This document shows positions 52,958 to 61,268 of a stretch of DNA of 64,000 nt, piece by piece. The translations under genes and the position numbers were made by a program. Source of the DNA: Hydrocarboniphaga sp965279055 (GTDB lineage Bacteria > Pseudomonadota > Gammaproteobacteria > Nevskiales > Nevskiaceae); assembly GCF_965279055.1 (NCBI RefSeq), contig NZ_OZ257125.1, positions 4,712,001-4,776,000 on the forward strand, written 5' to 3'. The notes under the pieces are model-generated. The model worked only from the letters and a program-made list of their open reading frames with translations. It did no database searches and was not told the origin of the DNA. The stretch's first letter is position 1. Each line of letters starts with the position of its first letter.

Positions 52958-54940
52958 GTGTCAGGGAGTTCGAGGTTTTCTTATCCGCTGTTGCTGTGTC
53001 GGCTGTCGACGGCGCTGCTCGTCGCCTGGCCGGCGGGCTCGCGCGCGGCCGACGACGCGGCGCCGGTGGAGCTGGCGCCGGTGGTCGTCGAAGGCGAGCG
53101 CAGCGAGCTGCAGGACAGCGGCGTGGTGATCCGTGTGCCGGTCGCGCCGCTGGGCGCCAGCGATCTCGCCGAGCTGCTGGCGTCGTTGCCTGGCGTGCAG
53201 GTGCGCAGCAGCGGCGGCCTCGGCAGCTACAGCGAAGCCAGCCTGCGCGGCAGCAGCGGCCGGCAGGTGCGCGTGCTGCTCGACGGCCTGCCACTGGACA
53301 CCGGCGGCGGCGAGGCCAGCAGCCTGTCGCTGATCAGCCCGCTGCTGCTCGACGAGGTCGATGTCTACAAGGGCCGCGTGCCGGTCGGCCTCGGCAGCGG
53401 CCTCGCCGGCACGATCAACCTGCGCAGCCGCCGCGAACTCGCCGCGCCCGTGGTCGGCGCGGCGACGATCGGCAGCTATGGCCAGCGCCAGCTCGATGTC
53501 GCCGGCCAGCTCAGCGACAGCCTGCAGCTCGCGCTCGGCGGCCAGGCCGCCGACAACGACTTCCGCTACGTCAACCCGTACAAGCCTTTCGATCCGAACG
53601 ATCCGGATCGCACCGCGAAGGAAGAGCGCCAGAACGCGGCGACGCGCCAGTACTACGGCCTGCTGCGCTATCGTGGGCCGATCGAAGTCACCGCGCACGT
53701 CGTCGACGACATGCAGCAGCTGCCGACGCGGCTCAATGCCGACGACAGCGACGCCGAGCTCGACACGCGCTCGTATGCGCTGTCACTCGCCAGCCCGGAG
53801 GACGCGGCCTGGCAGAGCGCGCTGTCGCATCGCTACACGCGCGAAACCTTCCGCGATCCGGACAGCCAGGTCGGGCTCGGCGCGCAGGGCACGGTGTCGG
53901 ACACGCAGCGCACGCTGGCCAGCCTCGGCCGGCGCTTCGACAAGCTGCAGGACACGCTCAGCGTCGAGCACACCGAATATTCGGCTGAAGACCAGTACGG
54001 CAATCTGCCGACCCGCTCGGCGCGGCGCAGCAGCATCGGCAACGGCATCGCGTATCAGAGCGGCGAGGCGTTCAAGTACAACGCCAGCCTGCAGGCCGGC
54101 TGGTCGCGTGACGACGCCGGCGGCGAGCACGATGCGCACTGGCAGTTCGAGCCCGCGGTGGGCGCCAACCAGCGCTTCGGCGCCTGCACCGCGGCGGCGA
54201 ATCTGGGCCATCGCCAGCGCCTGCCGACGTTCTTCGAACGCTACGGCGATCGCGGCCTGTTCCGCGGCAATCCGGCGCTGGATCCGGAGAGCGCGAACTA
54301 CGCCGACCTCGGCGCGCGCTGCGTGCCCGGCAATCGCTTTCAGCGCCTGGAGCTGACGCTGTTCGGCCAGGATCTGCACGATGCGATCAGCCCGACCTAC
54401 AACGCCCAGGGCGTCGGCCGCTCGGTCAACACCGATCGAGCGCTGATCTACGGTGTCGAGCTGGACAGCGCCGGCGCGGCGCTCGGTTTCGGCTGGCAGC
54501 TCGGCGGCACCTGGCAGCACACCGAGGACCGCAGCGACGTGCGGGCAACGCGCGGCCAGCAGCTGCCGGGACGCTTCGAAACCCAGCTCAACGCGCGCAT
54601 CGAGCGCAGCTGGCGGCAGATCATTTTCCACTACGCCTACCGGCTCGAAGCCGGCGCGTATTACGACAGCGCCAACCTGCTGAAGTCGCCGGAACTGCAG
54701 CGCCACGACGTCGGCGCGCGCGGCGCGATCGGCACGCTCGGCTGGTCGCTGCAGGCACTGAATCTCGGCGACGACCGCGTCGAGCAGTTCAACGGCTATC
54801 CGGCGCCGGGCCGCCGCGTGCTGCTGTCGCTGAGCTTTCCCTACCAGGCCTCCGCGCCGCCGCCCGATTTCGATTCGCAACACGACACGACGCACGATTC
54901 GATGACAAGAGGAGTATCCAATGATCCAATTCAAAACTAA
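52958..54940 (+). CDS. BtuB-like TonB-dependent cobalamin receptor
   Basis: A predicted receptor of about 660 residues in the outer membrane. The signal peptide ends near GSRAADDA and a TonB-box-like VVVEGE follows. A plug domain (LAELLASLPGVQVRSSGGLG, LRGSSGRQVRVLLDG) and a beta-barrel follow, with the barrel apparently closing at RRVLLSLSFPY. The open frame continues for about 30 residues beyond that aromatic end and overlaps the next gene by 20 bases. The start is uncertain: GTG 52958 gives a good signal peptide, while TTG 52928 begins directly at the regulatory hairpin. The riboswitch strongly suggests a corrinoid substrate. Confidence 0.9.
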   Translation: MSGSSRFSYPLLLCRLSTALLVAWPAGSRAADDAAPVELAPVVVEGERSELQDSGVVIRVPVAPLGASDLAELLASLPGVQVRSSGGLGSYSEASLRGSSGRQVRVLLDGLPLDTGGGEASSLSLISPLLLDEVDVYKGRVPVGLGSGLAGTINLRSRRELAAPVVGAATIGSYGQRQLDVAGQLSDSLQLALGGQAADNDFRYVNPYKPFDPNDPDRTAKEERQNAATRQYYGLLRYRGPIEVTAHVVDDMQQLPTRLNADDSDAELDTRSYALSLASPEDAAWQSALSHRYTRETFRDPDSQVGLGAQGTVSDTQRTLASLGRRFDKLQDTLSVEHTEYSAEDQYGNLPTRSARRSSIGNGIAYQSGEAFKYNASLQAGWSRDDAGGEHDAHWQFEPAVGANQRFGACTAAANLGHRQRLPTFFERYGDRGLFRGNPALDPESANYADLGARCVPGNRFQRLELTLFGQDLHDAISPTYNAQGVGRSVNTDRALIYGVELDSAGAALGFGWQLGGTWQHTEDRSDVRATRGQQLPGRFETQLNARIERSWRQIIFHYAYRLEAGAYYDSANLLKSPELQRHDVGARGAIGTLGWSLQALNLGDDRVEQFNGYPAPGRRVLLSLSFPYQASAPPPDFDSQHDTTHDSMTRGVSNDPIQN

Positions 54941-56087
54941 CTTCGCACTGCTGCTGCCAGCCCTGCTGCTCGCCGCTTGCGGCGGTAGCAGCTTCAACGA
55001 CGATGCCGACGCCACCGATGCCGCAGTGATCGCGACGCGCGCGCCGGACTACAGCGCCGGCGCGGTGTCGCTGGTCGGTGTCGATACCCCGTACGCTGCG
55101 CAGACCAATGTCTCCACATCGACCACCTCCGATACTTTCGTGCGCAGCGGCGGCGATCACTTCTTCGTGATCAAGCGCTTTGGCAGCGACCAGGTGCTGC
55201 GTTACGAAGCCAGGACGCCGTCGACGCCGACCTGGACCTACTCGACGCAGGACGCGAGCGACGGCTCAAACGACAGCAATCCTTCCGACCTGATCATCGC
55301 CAGCCCGACCAAGGCCTATCTGCTGCGTTACGGCTCCGGCAAGCTGTGGATCGTCAATCCTTCGGCGACCAGCGAAGCCAACTTCAAGACCGGTGAAATC
55401 GACCTGTCCTCTTACGACGGCGACGGCATTCCGGAGATGACCGCCGGCCTGATCAAGGACGGCAAGCTCTACGTGCTGCTGCAGCGTCTGACGAACTTCG
55501 ATGCGACGCAGGTCGGCTCCGTCGTGGTCATCGACGTCGCCAGCAATGCCGTGCAGCGCAGCATCGACCTGCCGGTCTACAACCCGGGCAGCCTCGCCGC
55601 GCTGCCGGCCAGCAACAAGATCCTGGTGATCGCCGCCGGCAGCTACGGCAGCTACCCGGACTACGTCACGCAGTACAACGGCGGTCTGGTCAGCCTCGAT
55701 ACCAGCAGCAACACCGCCAGCCTGGTGCTCGACGATGGCGACGGCAGCACGCATGCCTACGGCCAGTTCCTCGATCTGGCCGTGGTGGCCAGCGACCGCG
55801 CCTACTTCATCGGCAGCACCGGCTTCGGCGCCGACCAGACGCTGTATCGCATCAATCCCTCGGTGACGCCGATCGCGCCGGTGATCGTCAGCGGGTTCAG
55901 CACCAAGGCGCTGGGTTCGCTGGCGGTGGATCCGGCCGGCAAACTCTGGGTCGGCCGCACCGACGACGATGCGCCGGGCGTGAGCATTCTCGGCTACTCC
56001 GGCGGCAGCGAAACCGTCGCCGCCGCATTGGTCGACACCGTGCTGACGCCGATCAACATCGACTTCGTCAGCGTGCCGGCTGAATAG
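54921..56087 (+). CDS. Beta-propeller-like lipoprotein of the B12 locus
   Basis: A 388-residue lipoprotein, with lipobox LLAAC giving Cys20 followed by Gly-Gly, so outer-membrane sorting is expected. The mature part has repeated short beta segments like those of YncE-type propellers (VGSVVVIDVASNAVQRSIDL, GSLAALPASNKILVIAAGSY, GGLVSLDTSSNTASLVLDDG, GSLAVDPAGKLWVGRTDD). It starts inside the end of the receptor gene, so it should be co-expressed from the riboswitch. Bacteroidetes BtuG is a propeller lipoprotein that caps BtuB; the analogy here is by architecture and context only. No similarity to BtuG is claimed at the residue level. Confidence 0.75.
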   Translation: MIQFKTNFALLLPALLLAACGGSSFNDDADATDAAVIATRAPDYSAGAVSLVGVDTPYAAQTNVSTSTTSDTFVRSGGDHFFVIKRFGSDQVLRYEARTPSTPTWTYSTQDASDGSNDSNPSDLIIASPTKAYLLRYGSGKLWIVNPSATSEANFKTGEIDLSSYDGDGIPEMTAGLIKDGKLYVLLQRLTNFDATQVGSVVVIDVASNAVQRSIDLPVYNPGSLAALPASNKILVIAAGSYGSYPDYVTQYNGGLVSLDTSSNTASLVLDDGDGSTHAYGQFLDLAVVASDRAYFIGSTGFGADQTLYRINPSVTPIAPVIVSGFSTKALGSLAVDPAGKLWVGRTDDDAPGVSILGYSGGSETVAAALVDTVLTPINIDFVSVPAE

Positions 56088-56111
56088 GCCGGCGAGCACG
56101 GCAAGCATTTG

Positions 56112-56152
56112 CGGCGGAGTCGGGCTAGTCTCGGCTCCGCCGTTTTCTTTTC
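56112..56152 (+). terminator. Terminator after the B12 receptor operon
   Basis: CGGCGGAG (56112-56119) and CTCCGCCG (56135-56142) form a stem followed by TTTTCTTTTC. It separates the lipoprotein gene from the adenosyltransferase, which may therefore have its own promoter or depend on read-through. Confidence 0.8.
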
Positions 56153-56169
56153 GGACATCGGGAATCTTC

Positions 56170-56712
56170 ATGGGCAACCGTTTGAGCAAGATCGTCACGC
56201 GCACCGGCGACAAGGGCACCACCGGCCTGTCTACCGGCGATCGCATCGCCAAGTTCGAACCGCGTGTGAAAGCGATGGGTGAAACCGACGAGTTGAATTC
56301 GCAGATTGGCGTGCTGCTGACACAGAAGCTGCCGGCGGCTATTCGCGCGACGCTGGAGCGCGAGCAGCACACCTTGTTCAACCTCGGCGGCGAGCTGTCG
56401 ATGCCGGGCGCGGTGTTTCTGAAAGTCGAGGATGTCGAGCGGCTCGAAGCCGCCGGCGAAGCGCTCAACGAGCATCTGCCGCCGTTGAAGGAGTTCGTTC
56501 TGCCCGGCGGCAATCCTCAGGCCGCCACCTGCCATGTCGCGCGCGCGGTCGCGCGGCGTGTCGAGCGCCAGTTGTGGGAGCTCAACGCGGCCGAGCCCTT
56601 GAACGAAGAACTGCTGCGTTACGCCAACCGCATGTCGGACTATCTGTTCATCGCGGCGCGCACGTTGGCGCGCATGGATGGCGGCAAGGAGCCGACCTGG
56701 GTGAAGTGCTGA
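56170..56712 (+). CDS. Cob(I)yrinic acid a,c-diamide adenosyltransferase (PduO type)
   Basis: A 180-residue ATP:cob(I)alamin adenosyltransferase. The N-terminal ATP motif TRTGDKGTTGL is present, as are the GETDELNSQIG helix and the C-terminal LPGGNPQAATCHVARAVARRVER stretch read in parts (FVLPGG, HVARAVARRVERQLW). These match PduO/MMAB-type enzymes. It converts imported cobalamin into the adenosyl coenzyme, the same ligand the riboswitch probably senses. It follows the receptor and lipoprotein genes by 82 bases including a terminator. Confidence 0.93.
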   Translation: MGNRLSKIVTRTGDKGTTGLSTGDRIAKFEPRVKAMGETDELNSQIGVLLTQKLPAAIRATLEREQHTLFNLGGELSMPGAVFLKVEDVERLEAAGEALNEHLPPLKEFVLPGGNPQAATCHVARAVARRVERQLWELNAAEPLNEELLRYANRMSDYLFIAARTLARMDGGKEPTWVKC

Positions 56713-56745
56713 GCGAGCCCTGGTGCCGCGCCGACCCCTCGGGGC

Positions 56746-56764
56746 GGCTACTCGGGACGAACGG
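56746..56764. repeat. Family B half-repeat
   Basis: GGCTACTCGGGACGAACGG is identical to one 19-base arm of the element at 46277-46295. The other arm is missing, so this is a half copy. Confidence 0.7.
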
Positions 56765-56850
56765 GGGTTTGTTCGCTCGAGTCAGCGATGCCGGGTTCTG
56801 GTCGGTTTGTTGCGTGCGTAATGCCGTTGCAACCGCAGCGGAGTCAGCCC

Positions 56851-58716
56851 ATGTCGGACCGTCGTCACGCAAGCACCCAGGCCGGCAAGGCCCGCCTGGG
56901 CTGGATCCTCGGCATCGCGCTGCTGCTATCGATTGCCGTCGCGGCCTGGGTCAAGACCGGCCCGCATTCGCTAGGTGCACCTGATTTGCCGGCCGCGGCG
57001 AAAGTCGCGGTCGACAGCAAGCCGAATCTGCTGGTGATCATGACCGACGATCTCGATCAGCCGGCTTTCGATCTGATGCTGAAGACCGGCTGGCTGCCGA
57101 ACATCGAGCACGGCCTGGTCGATCGCGGCATCAGCTTCGACAACAGCTATGTCAGCGACCCGGTGTGCTGCCCTTCGCGGGCGACCTACTTCACCGGCCA
57201 GTATCCGAAAAATCACGGCATTCTGAGCGTGACCAAGGGCGTCGCCTACTGGTATCTGGCGGCCGAGAATCGTGAAGACCGCGCGCTCGGCGTGATGATG
57301 CAGCAGGCCGGCTACTACACCGGACACATCGGCAAATACCTCAACGGCTACGGCATGTTTTCCTCGGAAGACCATGTGCCGAAGGGCTACGACGAGTGGT
57401 ACGGCCTGCTCGATCCCTCGACCTACGACATGGTCGATTACAAGGTCAATCTGACCAAGGCTGGCGGCAAGACCGAAGTACGCGAGTATCACGCCGACCC
57501 GCGCAGCGGCGCCGACTACCAGACCGACAAGTTGGCCGACTGGGCGCTGGAATTTCTCGACGGCGCCAAGGGCAGCGGCAAGCCGTTCTATCTGACGTTG
57601 AAGCCGGTCGCGCCGCATATCGAGACCATGAGTTTTCGCGACGATCCGGCGTTGGGTTACCGAGGCACGTTCCGCGAATACATCCGCCCGGCGCCGCGCC
57701 ACGAGTGCCTGGTGCGGCGCTTCATGCCGGACTACGTGGCGCAGGAAAAACCGGGCGAATGGTGCGCGCGCCGCTTGCCGGACAGCCTGGAGTTTCTGTC
57801 GAAACGGCCGTCATTCAACGTGCTCGACGCGAACAAGCATCCGCGGCTGGAACAAGTGCTGCAGAAGCTGACCGTCGAAAATGGCGACATCGGCGCGCTG
57901 GAACGCCAGCACCAGTTCCGCATGGCGGCGATGATCGCGGTCGACGACATGGTCGGCCGCGTGCTGGCAAAACTCGATGCGAACCAGCAGACGCAGGACA
58001 CGATCATCGTGTTCACGTCCGACAACGGCTACTTCTTCGGCGAGCACGGGCTCAATTCCAAGCTGCTGCCTTACGAGGAATCGATACGCGTGCCACTGGT
58101 GATTCGCGTGCCCGGGGTGCAGCGCGCGCAGCATGTGCCGGCGATCGCGCTGAACAACGATCTGGCGCCGACCCTGAGCGACTACGCCGGCGCGCATCCG
58201 CTGCGCGACAGCGACGCCTTCGACGGCCGCAGCCTGCGCGCGCAGCTGTCGGATGCACCGGCGCCGTCGACCCGCCATCAGTTCATGGTCGAGCATTTCG
58301 TCGAGGCGACGACGATGGAACTGGCCGCGGATTTCCCGCTGTATCACAAGCTTTCCGAAGTCGCGACGCAGTTTCTCGGCAAGCTCGCCGGCTTCGAATT
58401 CGGCGCGCTCGGCAACCTGAGCTATCCGCCGTACAAGGCCGTGCGCCGGCAGGTCGACGGTGACAACTGGCTGTACGTGCAGTGGTACGACTCGCTGACC
58501 AATTCGCCGCAGGTGATCGACGTCGGCAAATGGAAAGTCGATTTCGAGGAGCTGTACGACCTGGATCGCGATCCGTATCAGATGGTCAATCTGGTGCCGC
58601 TGCTTGGCGATGCGGAGTACAAGAAAGCGGCGGCGGCGATGGCGAAGATGAAAAGCGATCTGGAGGCGTTCAAGGCCTGTGCGGCTGAGAGCTGTCGCGA
58701 GGCTGAGGATCGGTAG
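56851..58716 (+). CDS. Membrane-anchored sulfatase
   Basis: A 621-residue type I sulfatase-family hydrolase. An N-terminal membrane segment or uncleaved signal (LGWILGIALLLSIAVAAWV) puts the enzyme in the periplasm. The metal motif is LLVIMTDDLDQ. The sulfatase signature C-x-P-S-R appears as CCPSR at residues 106-110, Cys106 being the residue converted to formylglycine. GKYLNGYGMF and VFTSDNGYFFGEHGL are further family blocks. Its natural sulfate ester is not evident. ATG 56851 is used; an ATG at 56821 would add ten residues. A formylglycine-generating enzyme is not in view. Confidence 0.9.
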   Translation: MSDRRHASTQAGKARLGWILGIALLLSIAVAAWVKTGPHSLGAPDLPAAAKVAVDSKPNLLVIMTDDLDQPAFDLMLKTGWLPNIEHGLVDRGISFDNSYVSDPVCCPSRATYFTGQYPKNHGILSVTKGVAYWYLAAENREDRALGVMMQQAGYYTGHIGKYLNGYGMFSSEDHVPKGYDEWYGLLDPSTYDMVDYKVNLTKAGGKTEVREYHADPRSGADYQTDKLADWALEFLDGAKGSGKPFYLTLKPVAPHIETMSFRDDPALGYRGTFREYIRPAPRHECLVRRFMPDYVAQEKPGEWCARRLPDSLEFLSKRPSFNVLDANKHPRLEQVLQKLTVENGDIGALERQHQFRMAAMIAVDDMVGRVLAKLDANQQTQDTIIVFTSDNGYFFGEHGLNSKLLPYEESIRVPLVIRVPGVQRAQHVPAIALNNDLAPTLSDYAGAHPLRDSDAFDGRSLRAQLSDAPAPSTRHQFMVEHFVEATTMELAADFPLYHKLSEVATQFLGKLAGFEFGALGNLSYPPYKAVRRQVDGDNWLYVQWYDSLTNSPQVIDVGKWKVDFEELYDLDRDPYQMVNLVPLLGDAEYKKAAAAMAKMKSDLEAFKACAAESCREAEDR

Positions 58717-58730
58717 TCGCCGCGGTCTCG

Positions 58731-58799
58731 CAGTCGCGGATAGGATCCGCTCCTACAGGGAGCGCGAGCCGTTGTAGGAGCGGATCCTATCCGCGACTG
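58731..58799. repeat. REP-like inverted repeat, family A copy 3 (reversed order)
   Basis: A perfect 27-base inverted repeat (58731-58757 and 58773-58799), but with the units in tail-to-tail order compared with copies 1 and 2. The inner palindrome reads GCGGAT-cct-ATCCGC rather than GCGGAC-cct-GTCCGC, so both sides changed together. Confidence 0.85.
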
Positions 58800-58814
58800 A
58801 GGCCCATCAGCCAC

Positions 58815-58843
58815 AAAAAAGGCCGGATAAACCGGCCTTTTTT
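58815..58843. terminator. Bidirectional terminator between sulfatase and metK
   Basis: AAAAAAGGCCGG (58815-58826), a five-base loop and CCGGCCTTTTTT (58832-58843) suit both convergent genes. Confidence 0.92.
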
Positions 58844-58859
58844 GTCGCAACGCTGAAAC

Positions 58860-60062
58860 CTACTTCATGCCCTTGGCATCGGCCTTCAGCGCTTCCGCAC
58901 GATCCGTCTTCTCCCAGGAGAACGCGGTGTACTTCTCGCCGTTGACGCCGACGATGTCGAAGGGCTTGCGGCCGAAGTGGCCGTAGCTGGCGGTGAGCTG
59001 GTACATCGGGTGGATCAGGTCGAGCATCTTGACGATGCCGTAGGGGCGCAGGTCGAAGTGCTTGCGCACCAGCTTCTCCAGGCTGGCATCGCTGACGGTG
59101 CCGGTGCCGAAGCTGGTGACGAAGATCGAGGTCGGCTCGGCGACGCCGATGGCGTAGCTGACCTGTACCTCGCAGCGCTTGGCCAGGCCGGCAGCGACGA
59201 TGTTCTTGGCGACATAGCGCGCCGCGTAAGCCGCGCTGCGGTCGACCTTGCTCGGATCCTTGCCCGAGAAAGCGCCGCCGCCGTGACGCGCCCAGCCGCC
59301 GTAGCTGTCGACGATGATCTTGCGCCCGGTGAGGCCGCAGTCGCCGACCGGGCCGCCGATGACGAAGTTGCCGGTCGGGTTGATGTGGAACTTGGTGTTC
59401 TTGCTGATCCACTTCGCCGGCAGCACCGGCTTGAGGATCTCTTCCATCACGCCTTCGCGCAGCGTCTTCAGCTTGACGCTGGGGTCGTGCTGAGTCGACA
59501 GCACCACCGCGTCGAGGCCGACGGCGACGCCGTCCTTGTAGCGCAGCGTGACCTGGCTCTTGGCGTCGGGGCGCAGCCACGGCAGCGGCGACTTCTTCGC
59601 CTTGCGCACTTTGGACTGCTGCTCGACGATGCGGTGGCTGTAGTAGATCGGCGCCGGCATCAGTTCCTTGGTCTCGTCGCAGGCGTAGCCGAACATCAGG
59701 CCCTGGTCGCCGGCGCCCTGTTCTTCGGGGCTCTTGCGATCCACACCCATCGCGATATCCGGCGACTGCTTGCCGATCAGGTTGAGCACGCCGCAGGTGG
59801 CGCCGTCGAAGCCGACGTCGGAGCTGGTGTAGCCGATGTCGGTAATGACCTTGCGCACCAGGGCCTCGAGGTCAACCCAGGCGGTGGTGGTGATTTCGCC
59901 GGCGACGATCGCGACGCCGGTCTTGACCAGGGTCTCGCAGGCCACGCGGGCGGCCTTGTCCTGCGTCAGGATCGCATCGAGAACCGCATCCGAGATCTGG
60001 TCGGCGACCTTGTCGGGGTGGCCTTCGGAAACGGATTCGGACGTGAACAGATATTCGGACAT
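58860..60062 (-). CDS. metK: S-adenosylmethionine synthase
   Basis: A 400-residue methionine adenosyltransferase. It begins MSEYLFTSESVSEGHPDKVA with the ATP-binding GHPDK, followed by the gating-loop region GAGDQGLMFGYA and the P-loop-like GGGAFSGKDPSKVDRSAAY. The C terminus holds PYGIVKMLDLI and HFGRKPF. It makes SAM from methionine and ATP for methyltransferases such as UbiE. The ATG at 60062 matches the family start. I see no known SAM riboswitch in the 137-base upstream gap. Confidence 0.97.
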   Translation of the reverse strand: MSEYLFTSESVSEGHPDKVADQISDAVLDAILTQDKAARVACETLVKTGVAIVAGEITTTAWVDLEALVRKVITDIGYTSSDVGFDGATCGVLNLIGKQSPDIAMGVDRKSPEEQGAGDQGLMFGYACDETKELMPAPIYYSHRIVEQQSKVRKAKKSPLPWLRPDAKSQVTLRYKDGVAVGLDAVVLSTQHDPSVKLKTLREGVMEEILKPVLPAKWISKNTKFHINPTGNFVIGGPVGDCGLTGRKIIVDSYGGWARHGGGAFSGKDPSKVDRSAAYAARYVAKNIVAAGLAKRCEVQVSYAIGVAEPTSIFVTSFGTGTVSDASLEKLVRKHFDLRPYGIVKMLDLIHPMYQLTASYGHFGRKPFDIVGVNGEKYTAFSWEKTDRAEALKADAKGMK

Positions 60063-60199
60063 CAACGCACTCCAGGGAAGAACGACGCTAAAGCAGTAAG
60101 CGGGGGAAGGGGCGATCCGCACATGCGGATGCACGGATGGTCGCGCATTGTAGCGACAGCTTTTGGCTGACGATAGGGACGCGGCCGTAGAGCGAAACG

Positions 60200-60679
60200 T
60201 TAGCGCACCAGCGCGCTCAAGGCCTGCAGATGCTGCGGATACTCGCCCGCCAGTTGCGACAGATTCATGAAATCGTGATCGGCGTAGTCAAACCCCGGCA
60301 GCACGACCTCCGACACCAGCGCGTGTGAGACGTCCGCCGGCAGCTGGCTGGCTTTCCAGACGCCGCCCGGGACTTCGAGGAACAGCTGCTGCCCGGGCGC
60401 GGTGCCCAAGGTCACGGTGCGCAGGCCGCCGTCGGCTTCCACCAGGTAATAGTCGACCGGGCCGCCATGCTGCAGGTAATGCAGGATCGTCGAGCGGTTG
60501 CGGTGCAGCCGGCCGATGGGCGAGCGCCGCTCCAGCAGGTAGTGGATCGAGCTGGCGGCGGCGCGATCGCCGCCCGGCGTGGCGAGCACGCGGCTGTCGG
60601 TATAGATGCGGCGGAACCAGCCGCCTTCGGGATGAGGCTCCAGGCCGAGACGGGCGATCCAGTCCGCGGCCGTGGTCAT
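60200..60679 (-). CDS. Cupin-domain protein, DUF985 family
   Basis: A 159-residue small cupin. The family start is visible in ADWIARLGLEPHPEGGWFRR, followed by SSIHYLLERRSPIGRLHRN, then PVDYYLVEADGG and FDYADHDFMNLSQL near the end. DUF985 proteins have a single cupin barrel with a bound metal or ligand site and no settled function. It lies ten bases after ppnP on the same strand and is probably the last gene of an alkB-rubA-ppnP-cupin unit, terminating before metK. Confidence 0.88.
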   Translation of the reverse strand: MTTAADWIARLGLEPHPEGGWFRRIYTDSRVLATPGGDRAAASSIHYLLERRSPIGRLHRNRSTILHYLQHGGPVDYYLVEADGGLRTVTLGTAPGQQLFLEVPGGVWKASQLPADVSHALVSEVVLPGFDYADHDFMNLSQLAGEYPQHLQALSALVR

Positions 60680-60689
60680 CGTGCCGCGA

Positions 60690-61016
60690 TCAGCCGAAGT
60701 GGCAGATGTAATGCAGCGGCTCGATCGCCTCGATGTCGAAGGCCGAGTCGCCGGCCACGTCGAAGCTCTGGCCACCGGCGTAGTCGGTCCAGCTGCCGGC
60801 GCCGGCGAGCTTGACCTTGCAGCGCCCGGCGACCAGTTCCATGCGCTCGGGGGCGCCGGTGGTGAAATGCAGAGTGGACGGCAGGATCACGCCGACCGAT
60901 TTGCGCGTGCCGTCGGCGAGCAGCACCGTGTGGCTGACGCACTTGCCGTCGAAGTAGACGTTGGCCCGGGTCTGCACCGAGACATTGCTGAGTACCGGAT
61001 CGAGCGTCGCCGCCAT
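60690..61016 (-). CDS. ppnP: Pyrimidine/purine nucleoside phosphorylase PpnP
   Basis: A 108-residue cupin-fold enzyme (DUF1255). SVQTRANVYFDGKCVSHTVL, KSVGVILPSTLHFTTGAPE, MELVAGRCKVKL and FDVAGDSAFDIE are family blocks, and the end reads HYICHFG. E. coli PpnP phosphorolyses many nucleosides. Its start codon overlaps the rubredoxin stop by one base (TGATG), which implies translational coupling to an alkane-oxidation gene, an unexpected pairing. Confidence 0.92.
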   Translation of the reverse strand: MAATLDPVLSNVSVQTRANVYFDGKCVSHTVLLADGTRKSVGVILPSTLHFTTGAPERMELVAGRCKVKLAGAGSWTDYAGGQSFDVAGDSAFDIEAIEPLHYICHFG

Positions 61017-61180
61017 CAGATTTCTTCCATCACGAAGTCGAGCTTGCCGGCGCCGCAGTCCGGGCAGGTCCAGTCGTCCGGTACGTCTTCCCACTTGGTA
61101 CCGGCCGGAATGCCCTCGAACGGGATTCCCTTTTCTTCGTCGTACACGAAATCGCAAACCAGGCAGCGCCACTTCTTCAT
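61016..61180 (-). CDS. rubA: Rubredoxin (AlkG-type)
   Basis: A 54-residue rubredoxin with the iron knot CLVC (Cys6, Cys9) and CPDC (Cys39, Cys42). MKKWRCLVCDFVYDEEKG and WEDVPDDWTCPDCGAGK are typical of the electron-donating rubredoxins of alkane hydroxylases. It should pass electrons from a rubredoxin reductase, not seen here, to AlkB. It lies 88 bases after alkB on the minus strand with a hairpin between them, and touches ppnP. Confidence 0.95.
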   Translation of the reverse strand: MKKWRCLVCDFVYDEEKGIPFEGIPAGTKWEDVPDDWTCPDCGAGKLDFVMEEI

Positions 61181-61219
61181 GATGGAAACAGTTCGTCTGT
61201 GGGGATAGGAAACAGGCAG

Positions 61220-61244
61220 GGGCGGCGCCGAAACAGCGCCGCCC
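61220..61244. other. Hairpin between alkB and rubA
   Basis: GGGCGGCGC (61220-61228) and GCGCCGCCC (61236-61244) form a nine-base GC stem with a seven-base loop. There is no U tract on the minus strand, so mRNA stabilisation or partial termination is more likely than a strong stop. Confidence 0.6.
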
Positions 61245-61268
61245 TGAAGTCCCCCGATTATGCCTGAG

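Noticed and set aside
52953..53129. An ATG at 52953 as the receptor start
   Set aside because: It is in a different frame that ends at 53129; the receptor's plug and barrel are read in the frame of GTG 52958.
60063..60199. A SAM riboswitch upstream of metK
   Set aside because: No recognisable SAM-I, SAM-II or SAM/SAH core is visible in the short leader.
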